From: Triatoma infestans
Lineage: Eukaryota; Arthropoda; Insecta; Hemiptera; Reduviidae
Direction: 5' to 3'
NCBI GenBank assembly: GCA_011037195.1
Contig: JAAEAF010002605.1
Location: 31,308 to 95,307, forward strand
Length of the DNA: 64,000 nt
In this document: positions 1 to 10,557 of the stretch, piece by piece
Position numbering within the stretch: the first letter of the stretch is position 1
How the letters are laid out: every line of letters begins with the position of its first letter
Program-made: the position numbers and the translations under genes
Notes under the pieces: model-generated
The model's input: the letters and a program-made list of their open reading frames with translations, nothing else
Told to the model about the DNA's origin: nothing
Databases searched by the model: none

Positions 1-880
1 ATTTAATCACTTGTTTTCACCTACACACTACTTCATCTCACCATGTGTTGATAACACACGTTAACAAGATCCTAATACACGATGAAGACAAATAGTTCAA
101 TTTTTTTGGTAGCCATATTTTCAGCGATCTTAGCGACCCTGCCGGTATCCCAGTATAACAATACGAACAAAACTATTTACCCTGACGTCCCCAACACTCA
201 TGCAGTACATTTAAGGCCTGCTTAGTGTTTAGCACGTCTACACGTTAACTTAAGTTAACTACCGTGCACACCCACTTAGACACACGCTTGTAAATTTTAC
301 AGAAAATTTACATTCTGTGATGGTCGATCAAACACTCAAGATAGATACAATAAATCTCTTAGGATTAGGTTTGGCTTTATTAACACCCCTTTTTCACTCT
401 TAACTAAGGATGCATATTTATTAACCATGTAATCTATTATTACATACATTATATCGGGGCTTCATATACATCATATATATAAAATTCAATCCTCATATTT
501 AATTTTTAAGGAAATAATATTAAATCGACTAAGGGTGGCGATACTGTTTTTACACCTGGGCGTCCAACAACCCAGAACGGTCTTGCATATCTAATCCTAA
601 AATATCATATTTGAATTTACAAGGTTACAGAATAATATATATTCCATGATAATCTAATTACAATTATAAGGCACAATTAATGACATACTCTTAAGCTATG
701 GGAAATCTGGTGGTTTTGCCACTTGAACTGTTCAATCCTCCAAGAAATCGATAAATAATTTTTTTTTTTACTGCTCATTTACACATTGGAAACAACTTCA
801 ATTTGTTTTTTTCTCTCTTTGTTCTTTTAAAGTAAGCTTACTGTTGTTGCATTCAGGTACAATGTGCCTATTAGGATCTT
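1..880. other. AT-rich DNA, nothing recognised
   Basis: I see no coding similarity, SINE, arm repeat or tandem array in this stretch. It is low-GC single-copy-looking or strongly decayed repeat DNA ahead of the first LINE remnant. Confidence 0.5.
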
Positions 881-884
881 GTTG

Positions 885-1445
885 GAAGGACGAACCACTG
901 AAGCAAGTTGATGTTAAATATTTATTGATCAATTTAGCGAAGGATGGTGAAATCAACCAAGAAATAAACATGCGAAGTGCAGCAGCAGGCAGAATGTTTT
1001 TAATACTGTGAACAGCCTTTTTTTTCTAGGAAAAAGGGAAGTTTCGGATAAAACCAAATTGACTCTCTACAAATCCACGTTCTTGCCTATCGGTGCGAGA
1101 CTTTTGGGCGATTACTGCAAAGTACGAGTCAAAACTACGAGGTTTCTGCGGCGGAACCAAACCATACGGACTTCACTTAATGTGTACTCGCTGATGAAAT
1201 GGTTCCAAAACTCACAATTGCGGTGGTTTGGCACGGTGTAAGGGCGCGGACAGTGTGCGGTACTCCATGCACGCCTTGGAAGTGAGGTCTGAAAGCCTCG
1301 ACCTCGAAATATTTGACAGGATAATATTGAAGGAAATATAGAAAAGCGAGGTGAGACGGACGTGGTTGAATGCTCGGAGGGACGTAAGTGATAAGAGACG
1401 GTTGGATGGCCTTTCTGATAAACTTGAACTACAGAGATTTTCTCC
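885..1445 (+). pseudogene. Non-LTR retrotransposon RT C-terminal remnant (endonuclease-reverse-transcriptase tail)
   Basis: Conceptual translation with frame changes gives the 'thumb' and C-terminal signature of arthropod LINE reverse transcriptases. Near 890-1000 it reads KQVDVKYLL and DGEINQEINMRSAAAGRMF. The open part at about 1008-1241 reads GKREVSDKTKLTLYKSTFLP, then RRNQTIRTSLNV and QLRWFG. In intact relatives this is YLGS...DG..+EI, followed by K...LYKS+.LP.LLYG, then RLRWFGHV. The catalytic YADD core is absent, so only the last fifth of the protein survives. Stops at 1239-1241 and frame shifts around 1010 and 1240 make it non-functional. Downstream residues (LNARRDVSDKRRLDGL) fit the usual tail. 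The exact clade (RTE/Jockey-like) cannot be settled from this length. Confidence 0.75.
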
Positions 1446-2963
1446 TAAATAGTCTGCTTTATCTTATAGTTGTCGACTGGCTTTCATTTTCCATTTCTGA
1501 TATACCATACATCACTTTGCACATAAGACATTCTGGAAATAGGCAACCAAGATCGTAAAAATCAAGAACATAATTACTGTCAAAAAAAAAAAAAGTTTAA
1601 AAATTTTTAACAATAAAACAGATTTTTAATTAATTTGAATGAAGCTAACTAATCATGATAGATAACCATCTAATTGCATATATTGGAAAATACAGTTAAA
1701 TGAAACAGAAGATTTGGCGAATGTAACTAAGAAAATCATACCAAGAGAAGTAATTTTAGTTCTAAAACTTATTTTATTGACTTAGAAATATTTCTGTGTT
1801 CACAGTAAGAATATCTGTAAACCCAGACGAACATATACGCACTCGTCTACATTGTTGATCGTCAACGAACTGTGTGGTTGGACAGAATGGTATTGGAAGA
1901 AGTTGGCAATCATGTGTCATTTTGACACATGACAAGAAATTTCGCCCACAGCATCATTAGGTTGGCAACTACAGTTTACAAGTATAAGGTTATGTTACTT
2001 AGTCTTTTATAAAGGTTTTTTCATTAAAAATATAATAGTGACTTTTTAAATTTTTTGCGTAATTTTTCACTGAAATTGTGACAAATTGTATATAAATAAT
2101 TACGATTCTGAAAACTCTAAAAGTGAGTACGATTTTGGTTATTAGATAATTTATTATTCATTTAAAGTCGCCAAATTTATTTCTAATTTTTCTTGAATTG
2201 TATGAGCTTCATTTTTTTTATTATATATTACTTCTTGAAAACGTTTTACAAGTAAAAGCAATAAATAGAAACAGGAAATGAAAAAAAAAGTTGAACAACA
2301 TCCTGGTAAATTAACAAGATTACAAAACAAAAGAAGATTTCCGTTATCGTATTACTTCCTGGATCATTGACAATATGTTTTAGGAAAGAAATAAAAGAAC
2401 ATAAATTTGGTTATTTAATTAACGTTTAGGATCTGAAGCAGTTATTTTTTTTTTTTTTTTTAAATAATGGCCTGTATATAACTACAATTAGTCTTGTCAA
2501 CCAAAAAATTCATTTTAAAACTAAAATGAATGCAGCAAAAAATACTTGGAGCTATTTTCGTATCGTAGAATTGGCACTACGCGAAACTAAGTTTTGCCAC
2601 TTTTGAATTAATGAGCACTTTTCTGGGGATCAATTTTTAATAATAAACCAATTTAGGCCGTCAATGTGTGGTGGAATCCAACGGCTTAACTTAAATTGTA
2701 TTCTAAGCAGCACTTCATTTACAGACAGACTTTATTTCCAACTTATCACAGGTTAAAAATAATTATGTTTAAAATTAAATCACTTTATAAATTCGCGCCA
2801 TGATCATAATTCTGTTAGTTTTTTTTTTAAAGTGATTATAAATTAATCAACTAGAGTGTAGCACTTACAATGAATCCTCTCATGGTAGCTGCGAAACTTC
2901 CCTCTGATGCTGATATGTAAACAGGAGCAACGATTTTTACACTACAGATACTTTTCAATAAAG

Positions 2964-2995
<32 letters not shown>

Positions 2996-3559
2996 CCACT
3001 ATAATGTTCTTTTGATATATGGTTGTTATTTTCCTTCTACTTTTATATATATATGTTTGTTATACACCTGCCCGTATTGGTGGGGGTAAATTAGGAGGGA
3101 GGGATTCTTGAGAACTTCCACTTGTTTCTTCGAGGGGATATATCATTGTATTTTCTTTTCTTTTTTCAATTCCACGTAATTAAACCTATATCAAAATATT
3201 CAGATTGTAACAATATGAAATATTATGATTTAATTTATTGCATCATTATTAGAAATGAAGAACACGAATAAAAAAAAATTAAAAGAGATTAATAGATAAT
3301 CTTATTTTGAATTGAATTCCAGCATCTTTTTATATAATCATAGTAAATTAAAATAATTAAAATTAAACAAGAGTTTTACTTTTTCTTTTAGTTTTAGGTT
3401 TTTAGTTTCGAGATGCTCTGAGTATGGAAAAAGTGCTTTTTAGAAATTAATCTGTTGGTGAAGTGTACGAGAATACTGAAAAATAGAAGATGGCTGAAAG
3501 TTGAAAGTTTTATCTATTTTCTTTCGTTTATAATACTGTTTTTACTTTGACTGTATGAG
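1446..3559. other. AT-rich DNA, no gene seen
   Basis: No recognised gene. It holds homopolymer tracts (poly-T at 2446-2461) and an AT dinucleotide tract around 2964-2991. Short open frames here encode low-complexity peptides and are not credible genes. Confidence 0.5.
2964..2991. repeat. (TA)n microsatellite
   Basis: Alternating TA with one interruption. The 60-residue open frame over it reads YIYIYIY and is an artefact of the repeat. Confidence 0.8.
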
Positions 3560-3965
3560 TTATTTGTTTGGTTATTAAATTTTGTCGAAGTCATCTCAAA
3601 TACTTTGATTTCAATACTATTTTGGTGATTATTTCCTGGGTTTCCTCCACAATAACTTGCCACTCATTTCTTTCTAGGTCTTTACGTCTCCATCTTCTGA
3701 CTCCAAGTTTCGCCAGATCCCATTCCATATCACCTAACCAACACAAACGTGGTTACACTCGTCTTATTTTCCCATCCAGTTTCTCAATTTTTTAGGATCC
3801 TTTCTTTCCCGTACATTACTTCTTATCTTCCAAGTTCCATCCTCGTACATTGGGCCCATATATGCGTCTAAGTATTTTTCTCTCCCAGATATTTAGAATT
3901 CTCTGGCTTTGCTGCTTTGTTATACCCCATGTTTCGCATCCATATGTCACCATCGTAATTAGAAA
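3560..3965 (-). pseudogene. LINE RT C-terminal remnant, RTE/craft-like
   Basis: Read on the minus strand this gives TMVTYGCETWGITKQQ, then RILNIWERKILRRIYGP, then (after a one-base shift) MYEDGTWKIRSN, and finally LGVRRWRRKDLERNEWQVI followed by VEETQE. These are the hallmark blocks of the last ~120 residues of insect endonuclease-reverse transcriptase polyproteins (YGCETW, ILRRIYGP, RRW..KA.DR.EW...+EEA). A frameshift after RIYGP and an in-frame stop after NWMGK show decay. The upstream part of the same protein appears at 4540-4640 on the same strand, so the arm repeat at 3966-4538 probably inserted into this LINE. Confidence 0.8.
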
Positions 3966-4538
3966 TAGGTTTTCATCTAAAGTGCTATTTCAGTTTATTA
4001 GACAATTCTATTATCTAAATAATGTTAATTAGAATTAAGTATGTTGTTGAAATTCCGAGTTTGAACAAAATCGGATGACCGGAAGTGCGTTTATATTACC
4101 ACTTTACTAAATGATTTTTTTTTTTTTAACTTTTTCGCGATTTTCTCAAAAATAGCTCCGACGATTTCCTTGAATCTTCTTTATATCAACTAAACATACG
4201 AAGATCTACAACTTTTATTTAAAACATTTCTCTGGGAAAATTCATTTAAGGGCACATTTAGTGGAGGGGGTGGGATTATGCTTTTTCAAAAGTGCTATCA
4301 TAGTTGATTATACAATTCTAGCATCCAAACAGAATTAATTAGAAATAAATAGATGGCCTAAATTCCGAAATTCAAGAAAATTAATAAACCGGAAGTACGC
4401 TTTTATTGAACAGTTTTTTTTTTCAGCTTTCGATGAATTTCATTAAATTTGTTACACAAACTATAAAATTTGTCAATTATAATTTTGAAAACTGGAGTAA
4501 GAGAAAGTTGTGTGAGTGTTTCACACCAGATTTTTCTT
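3966..4538 (+). repeat. Arm repeat, 5'-truncated copy
   Basis: This is the 3' half of the window's main repeat. It starts inside the first ~290-bp monomer (AAAGTGCTATTTCAGTTTAT), runs through the ACCGGAAGTGCG motif and the second monomer, and ends at the terminal hairpin GTGTGAGTGTTTCACAC followed by CAGATTTTT. It lies between two pieces of one minus-strand LINE. Confidence 0.85.
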
Positions 4539-4539
4539 C

Positions 4540-4640
4540 TTGTGATTATAGCTTCCAGGTATTTTAAATTGGTCCACTGCCTTAAAATTGAAGCCCCCTC
4601 CCAAATATTCGCATCTATTTCCATCTTTCCTTCTCTTCTA
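4540..4640 (-). pseudogene. LINE RT fragment (upstream piece of the 3560-3965 remnant)
   Basis: The minus strand reads ANIWEGAS, QWTNLKYLEAIITRRK. This fits the ..F.YLGS+IT.. block that normally precedes the YGCETW block by about 50 residues. Order and strand match the 3560-3965 remnant, so one LINE appears to be split by the arm copy. Confidence 0.5.
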
Positions 4641-4740
4641 AATGAATAAATAAATCAAAATTATTTGAATTGCCGTAAGAAAAAAACTGAGTATTTCAAA
4701 ACGGAATTTTTTTTAATTAAGACATGACATAGATGTGATA

Positions 4741-5135
4741 TATTATAAAATTTGATTTTCAACAATTGGTCACTTGTGTATATGTATCTGTAGTCTGCAG
4801 CATAATTCAAAAATAGAAAATTGTAGAAAGTTCAAGATTTACAAAATATTTCGTATTTTTCGGTTTCAACGGAATTACCACTTTACTGATTGAATGACTT
4901 TTTCAGTTTTTTCGATTTCTTTCGAAAATAATTTCGAAATAAATATTTTGAAAAAATAATCACTGATTGTTTTATCAAGTACTCATAGTAACTAAGTAAA
5001 AATTTTTGTTTTAAGAGGGTTCTTGGTACGCTTTGACTTCACAATTATTTTTGATACTGGATATACAGTTTCAAGATATTCAACCAGAAATTGAAGGTTC
5101 CCAAAAATTGAGTTTTTAAACTCTTAAGTTTAAGA
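4741..5135 (+). repeat. Diverged arm-family copy
   Basis: It keeps the arm block order: CAATTGGTC then TGTGTATATG, AAAATTGTAGAAAGTTCAAG, ACGGAATTACCACTTTACTGAT, and cacttttt/cgatttctttcgaaaat. Similarity is clearly lower than in the other arms, so this is an older insertion. Confidence 0.5.
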
Positions 5136-5145
5136 AAAGTTTTTT

Positions 5146-5545
5146 AACTGATAGATAGATAGATAAAAGCTTTATTACAATATATACATAAGTACATACA
5201 ATACTAATATATTGAAGTGCCAATGTACATTAACATTATAACCTTCCTACATTATTTATATAATGATTTTTGGGATAAGGCGAGGAACAGTATGTAGGAA
5301 AGAAAAAGGGGAAAACCTGCAGTTTTGGGAGAATATTAAGAGGGTCTTTTATGCATGTAATGTATGGCATAGTGGATTAGGATGATGAGTCTACAGTGAA
5401 GTAGAGTGTGAGGAAACCATTTTGGATGAAGGAATAATCTGGGGTTACTGAAGATTTTACGTGAAGTAGGTCGATTTTGGTGTGTCGTGGTGAATCAGTG
5501 TCAAGTCTTAGGAATTTGTTCTGGGTTATCCAAAGTTTTTTTGAT
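5146..5545 (-). repeat. LINE 3' UTR with (TATC)n tail
   Basis: On the minus strand the segment ends ATTGTAATAAAGCTTTTATC followed by TATC repeats. AATAAA followed by a short tandem-repeat tail instead of poly(A) is typical of CR1/Jockey-like LINE 3' ends. No coding part of the element is visible beside it. Confidence 0.55.
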
Positions 5546-5880
5546 TTCACTGTTACTTAGTCAGGCTATAGGCCGAGAAAGCATAAAGTAACATTGTTTT
5601 TTAACGAATATTATAAATTCCTTGTAGAAAATTTTGTGGGTGTTTAACATCACATTTATTTTGTTCCATTAGTATAAACGGCCAAATACAAAATGGCGGA
5701 CTTTCATTGGATCTGCCTAAATCTTTTTTTTGCTTTTTCTTTTTCAACATTGATCTGAAAATTCTGAATTTTTTCTTTATACTTCAAAATTAATGAACAA
5801 ATTGTAGAAGTTGTTGGCCGTTAGAAATGATCTGATGTATCTCTTAGTTGGCTGATCGGCCAGGGGGTATCATAAGAAAA
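5546..5880. other. No feature recognised
   Basis: AT-rich DNA between a LINE tail and the hammerhead-like motif. The open frame starting at 5848 overlaps the ribozyme-like repeat and is not credible as a gene. Confidence 0.4.
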
Positions 5881-5914
5881 ACACTAAAAAAATTTTTAAG
5901 TGTTTTTTTATTAA

Positions 5915-5958
5915 TGGCCCGACGTTTCGACAAACATTGTTTGTCTTCTTCAGGGGCT
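5915..5958 (-). ncRNA. Hammerhead ribozyme-like motif, PLE type (copy 1)
   Basis: On the minus strand the order is stem I 5' side GCCC, core CTGAAGA, stem II GACAAAC / loop / GTTTGTC, core GAAA, then CGTC, and stem I 3' side GGGC. This matches the type-I hammerhead plan (CUGANGA, GAAA, cleavage after GUC) with perfect stem I and stem II pairing. Stem III is only the self-complementary ACGU, as in the minimal hammerheads reported for Penelope-like retroelements, which are thought to act as dimers. The pattern is seen directly; activity is inference. Flanking sequence (TTAATAAAAAAACACTT) gives no further identity. Confidence 0.6.
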
Positions 5959-6065
5959 ATCTTAGAATCGGAAAATTTGTGTGCTCTATTAATTACTACA
6001 TGTTCAATTATACACCACACTCATAATAACATACAAAAACTATGTAAACTGTAATAATAATGTAA

Positions 6066-6098
6066 ATTGGAGTGCGAGAAATTCACACCAGATTTTGT
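6066..6098 (+). repeat. Arm 3'-terminal scrap
   Basis: GAGTGCGAGAAATTCACACC followed by AGATTTTG resembles the arm's 3' hairpin end. Only about 30 bp are left. Confidence 0.35.
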
Positions 6099-6715
6099 TT
6101 TTATTTATTTTTTTTTCATATTAAAAGATTAGGAATATTTTATGGTAAACAAATTAAATGAAAACGCAATTCGTTGGGTTATACATTAGCCACGCTGTAT
6201 GGGGCCTAAAAGTATTTTTACTTTTTTATTAAATAATAAGAAGGTAGTTTTTTTTAAAAGATTTGGTTGTACTTATATAACTTTCACGACACAATCTCCC
6301 AACTAGAAGGTAGATTGAAAAATAATTTTAAAACTCTTATAAGATAAAAATGGTTTTGAGAGTTTTTGTGTACCAACAAACATTTCATTGAATTTTATGA
6401 AACCAGAGAATACAAAAAAAAAAAAATATATAGGAGCTCTCCGTTATTTTGCTAATCTGATACAAAATTATTCCACAATCTTCCCCAGGAAAATAATCAA
6501 CAAAATTTTTACGCTTCACCATTTTCACACGCCACCTCGTGGTGTCCTCGACCTTTCACCAAACGTCGTATATTTTATCACTCTAGTTTTCTCACTTCAA
6601 ATTTTGCATATGATTATATCATTAGAAATAAATTTTCATCACACTCAACATTATCAGTTTTTCTTTTCATGACAATTGAATTTTATTCTTTTTATTTTAT
6701 TTATTTTTATTGTCT
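6099..6715. other. No feature recognised
   Basis: AT-rich. The 94-codon frame at 6388-6672 has no recognisable domain, is Ile/Phe/His rich, and spans a poly-A tract. Confidence 0.4.
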
Positions 6716-6955
6716 GTGGGGAGGGGCCAAGACCTTCTGAGTCCATATTGAGAAGCTCCCCAATGTTCGGAGCCTTCTCAGTGCACAGACACTTCGGAGC
6801 CTCCGGAAAGTGTTCCAGAGAGCACTGTCCATCACCGCACAGTGAGCTGTAAGAAGCTCCTAGAAAGGAAAAATCTAAGAGTAAGCTGGACTCGAACCCA
6901 CAACCTCCTACTTGCTAGTCCAGCGCGCTACCACTGAGCTAAACCCTTCCCTCTT
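6716..6955 (-). repeat. tRNA-derived SINE, family A
   Basis: On the minus strand it starts GGAAGGGTTTAGCTCAGTGG (pol III box A, tRNA-like). Box B GGTTCGAGTCC follows about 35 bp later. Then comes the family body (TAGGAGCTTCTTACAGCTCA, CTGTGCGGTGATGGACAGTG, GAGAAGGCTCCGAACATTGG). The same body occurs at 14050, 14725, 22553 and 63343. The tRNA-like head is joined to a conserved unrelated tail, so this is a SINE and not a tRNA gene. Confidence 0.85.
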
Positions 6956-7364
6956 TATTTTATATATATTTTATTTTCTTGAGTTTTTGAGAACTTCTCA
7001 AATGTTTTTGGATATTGGGTCTCGTGCTCTCTCTCTCTCTCTCGCATCACCCAATTCTCTTAGAAAGGTCGCCAGATAGAGAGAAAAAATCGAAATGATA
7101 CCCTACGTAATTTTTTTTAAGGATTACAAATATATAATAAATTATTTTTTTTTTTTTTAAGTTATATTTTAGAAATATTTTATTTCAATACCAACTTTCT
7201 AAATTTCAAATTGGACCATACATTTTTATGTAACGAATTCCTGCAGTATTTTTTTTTTTTTTTAAAGTGAAATATGGTTATTGAACGATAAAAATTCTGT
7301 CTTCTGATTGCTATTATTCCACAAAAATTATTTGAGTTCATAGTCAAATAAGGTAAAAATATAT
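6956..7364. other. Spacer with (CT)n tract
   Basis: A CT dinucleotide run lies at about 7026-7043. Homopolymer T/A tracts are present and no coding similarity is seen. Confidence 0.4.
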
Positions 7365-7650
7365 ATATATATATTCACATTAGTTGTTCAAAATGGGCTC
7401 CATCATTAAATAAGCCCTTTTTGTACAGTTTTCCTTACTATACTATACTATAATTAGGATGAATTTGTTTGCAGGCTACACAAAATTCTTTCTTCAAGTT
7501 CTTCTACAGTGGTGACAGCGTTTAAGTTGTCATATACTTTAATTGTTTTTTAGGTATGACTAGAGGAAATAATCCAGAGGTATCAGATTTGGAGAAACCT
7601 ATAGGCCACTGAATCCATTTTCCCTGGTTAGTGCGATCTTGATAACGCCT
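7365..7650 (-). pseudogene. DUF4817-type (Tc1/mariner-related) transposase, C-terminal remnant
   Basis: The minus strand reads GKWIQWPIGFSKSDTSGLFP, then VTTVEELEERI, then LFNDGAHFEQLM and stop. Intact relatives read W.GRGG..WPPRSPDLTPLD, then P...EDL..RI, and end GG.FEHL. The second and third catalytic residues are lost or hidden by frameshifts. It is the counterpart of the N-terminal half of the same transposase type found at 18486-18980. Confidence 0.6.
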
Positions 7651-8125
7651 CACAACCATTTTGCTGACAATACTTCATTTACCGGCGTGCTAGAGGAGGG
7701 TCATTTTCAAGCAGATCTGGGAAAACCCTGTCTGCCTTTAAGGTTGTATTCTAAAATCTCCAGACCTATAAAGTTGAGCGCTTATCAGGCTGCACCAAAC
7801 ATTTATCGAAGTTATTGTCTTCATACGTATTATTCCACCTATTTAATAATACATTATTCGTAAATTTACATTCCATTATACCATTAAATATTATTTAATT
7901 ATCAGAATCATAATTTGAAATCAGATCCACTGTTGCTACAAAATTTAATCAAGGTCCAAAATCTTCATGCCTTTCGTTGAACCTCATGAGCAACGGGTAA
8001 GGGCGGAAATTATATGATTTTAAAACCACCATCCGCTATTTCCGGTAACTAAAGTATTTTTTTTTTTTTTAATTTTAGGAAAAATTTTGGAAGAGATCAC
8101 AAAATTAATTTGGTTTTTTAAACGA
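7651..8125. other. No feature recognised
   Basis: No coding similarity or known repeat family seen between the transposase remnant and the next SINE. Confidence 0.4.
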
Positions 8126-8127
8126 TA

Positions 8128-8312
8128 TCTTCACGCGTTGATCTAGTGGATAGCGCACTCGACTTTGGTGCGAGAATTCGGGGTTCGATTCCCGTGTGGG
8201 CAAGTCGGTACTGATCCCAGCATCATGAGAAAAAGTGGGAAGCTACAGTTGGTAGCGCATCTAGGCAGCGAAGCCCGGAACTAAACCCCTTGGCCCTTCA
8301 CGGGGTTTTTTC
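8128..8312 (+). repeat. tRNA-derived SINE, family B
   Basis: It has box A-like GTTGATCTAGTGGATAGCGC and box B GGTTCGATTCC at 8182-8192. The family body follows: GGGCAAGTCGGTACTGATCC, GAGAAAAAGTGGGAAGCTAC, TTGGCCCTTCACGGGG. Other copies are at 20838 (-), 47652 and 55044. Confidence 0.85.
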
Positions 8313-8589
8313 AAGGTTATTGTGTTTTTATTTATGGCGGTGGCGCATTCTACTTGCATGTATGTTTATGTGCCTGAAGAGGTGATAAATCGTTTAGCGT
8401 CAAACCAGAGGGCCTCTTCTCGAAGATTTCCGTTCAAATCCATTAACCGGAAACATAGCTTTAATGATTTTTATCTTCTTTTTTTTGTCGAAAACAAATC
8501 CAAAGAATTTCTATTAATTTCGTAGTCTAATCTCAGATTACGTCACATTCAGGTCTATCACTTTTATATAACATATTTTTCAGGAAATA

Positions 8590-9020
8590 TGTTTTTTTTG
8601 TGAATTCTGGGATTTCGTAAAATTACATTAAATTCTACCAGCAAACCAAGCTTACTTGAATTATATTCTTCAAAATATAACCTACAATTTCCCAACTGCA
8701 ATTTTCATCCAAATGCAGGTATTTCAGTTTGGTGACAACAATACCAATTTCTTTGATTTTAAGTCGAAAAACGCCACGCATCCTAATTGCACGGCTTCAT
8801 AATTTTCAAAGTGAGGTCCTTTGGGAAAAATAAGTCATAGTTCGGAAAAAACCATAATCAGATGGTATAACATCGGGGCTACATATAGCCAGGTTAAACA
8901 AAAAAAAAAACGCTTACCCCCCTCCAAGTATGCTAATTTTATCTGAGGCAAAAGTTAACGATGGACGAGAGCGTTATCATGTTGCAGTATTATTCTCTTG
9001 CTTGATTTCAGTTAAATAAA
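8590..9020 (-). pseudogene. mariner transposase, C-terminal remnant
   Basis: The minus strand gives LLQHDNALVHR (the ..HDNA.PH block with the second catalytic D), SPDVIPSDYGFF (usually YSPDLAPSDYHLF, third D), NYEAVQLG and FFDLKSKKL, the typical order near the mariner C terminus. Several stops and shifts interrupt it. The first catalytic D region is not visible upstream. Confidence 0.65.
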
Positions 9021-9840
9021 AAAAAATTACTTTGCTTTTAAGACTTCAAAATTATACAGCTGCTCAGTATAAAATTTAGAGTCAACAGCTGGGACAAGCT
9101 TAAAATGCAAAACCCCTATCAAAGTATGACTTTTTCCTCCAAACCGATCTTGCCTAACCTCTGATTGAGCTACATGACCGGAAGTGTAACCAGTATTTCC
9201 GCTAGTTTGAATTTTTCAAAAATAAGCGATTCTGAGATGGCGGCTCACCGTGACTTTTGAAGACGTTTGAAGATGGTTCTCAACTGGACGGCCGCATATG
9301 GATTCTCTTTCATACATCATCGGCTTAACTTAAGGACTACCAGATCTTACTTATCCTATCTTGAAGGTTGATATCCCTATTTATGAAACGTTTAAACAAA
9401 AACGCTACCGTACTTCGATGCATCATCCCGTCTTCTTCTTCCCCTGCACAGCCGCCATTGCACTAAGCCCTTTTTTTTCCAATAATGTCTCAGAAGACCA
9501 CAAATCACAATTTTTTTTTTCGGACATTTTGGTTGCAAAAAACTGAGAGGTCAATGTGATAGTCCACATAATTGAATCAAGGATAAATCAAATAATCATT
9601 GATATAAGTCACGTAACACAAAACCAACATATAGAATTTATTGTATGACTTCAAAACTCCAGTAACTTAGTATTTTTCAGTGCAGCTATTCGAAAAAGAA
9701 AAGTTGCATATATATTTCAATAAGATATTTTGGTAAAAGATAGTGAAAGAGAATCAGTAATTATTGTGGAATCTATTTTGTTACTGATCTAGGGCAAGAG
9801 TTTCGACATTTTATATCACGCGTCGTTGATCTGATAATCT
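9021..9840. other. No clear feature
   Basis: AT-rich DNA. A lone ACCGGAAGTG occurs near 9178, but the arm consensus around it is not preserved. No coding similarity seen. Confidence 0.4.
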
Positions 9841-9844
9841 TCTT

Positions 9845-10065
9845 CGTGTGATAATAAAAAAACTAGGACGTCTCTCTTGGCTTTCCCATTTGATAATCCA
9901 TATCCGTTTAGACGATGACCAAAGGGAGTTTGTTTTGTTTTGTTTTTTTTTATTTCTTTTATGGAACAGTTACATCATTGTGTCCTGTGATTTCGTGTTA
10001 GAAAATACTCATGTTGACAAACAGGATCTTTGTGAAAGGGCTGCCCAACAGAATAGAGACTAGTT
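9845..10065 (+). pseudogene. Possible LINE RT C-terminal scrap
   Basis: The frame from 9848 reads IIKKLGRLSWLSHLI and RLDDDQREF, resembling the LGRLRW.GHV.R+DD.R block of LINE C termini. It ends in ERAAQQNRD. The middle is poly-Phe from a T tract. Similarity is short, so this is tentative. Confidence 0.3.
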
Positions 10066-10134
10066 AACTTAACTTCAAACATAAGACCATTATATACACT
10101 TTAAATTAATCTAGTCCATTAACACCACAACAAG

Positions 10135-10290
10135 ATAGATGGGTAGGTAGATAGATAATTTTATTTGCTTCAGATCATTTGTAATCATTTTAAATGTATA
10201 CAAGGTTCGTCACAATATATATTACACAACATATAAAAGTACATAAAAATTAATAACTGTCAACAATTATTATATTAGCAAACATACAAT
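10135..10290 (-). repeat. LINE 3' UTR with TATC-type tail
   Basis: The minus strand shares TGACGA.CCT...TATACA and GCAAATAAAATTATCTATC with the 3' UTR of the 389-residue RT element (36110-36264). This is probably a truncated tail of the same LINE family. Confidence 0.55.
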
Positions 10291-10516
10291 ATATATATAT
10301 AGATTATAAGCCGCCAATCTAATATTATAAAAACTGAGAATGGGAAAAATTGTGGAAATAATTTTATATTATTATAGTTATTGTTTTTTTTTATAATTTT
10401 GTTAAAAATTCATCTTGTGAGTATATTATACATTTACCTTAATAAATAGTATACTGGTTTATTTAAATAATTTGAACCATTTTAAACAGCCATCAATATT
10501 TTATTTCATTTTATAA

Positions 10517-10557
10517 TCTTCCAACGTTTCTTGCACTTAACGTGCCATTATCAAGGA
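10517..10557 (-). ncRNA. Hammerhead-like motif downstream of the Penelope ORF (copy 2)
   Basis: The minus strand reads TTCC, TTGATAATG, GCAC / GTTAA / GTGC, AAGAAACGTT, GGAA. It has the same layout as the copy at 5915: closing stem TTCC/GGAA, a CUGAUGA-like core (here UUGAUAA, so two or more core deviations), stem II GCAC/GUGC, GAAA, and self-complementary AACGUU. It lies about 740 bp beyond the stop of the GIY-YIG endonuclease on the same strand, where a Penelope pLTR would be expected. Core changes make activity doubtful. Confidence 0.45.

Noticed and set aside
6895..6955. tRNA gene (box A and box B present), likewise at 14050, 22553 and 63343
   Set aside because: The tRNA-like heads are joined to a shared ~170-bp body and A-rich tails and recur as dispersed copies. 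They are SINEs.
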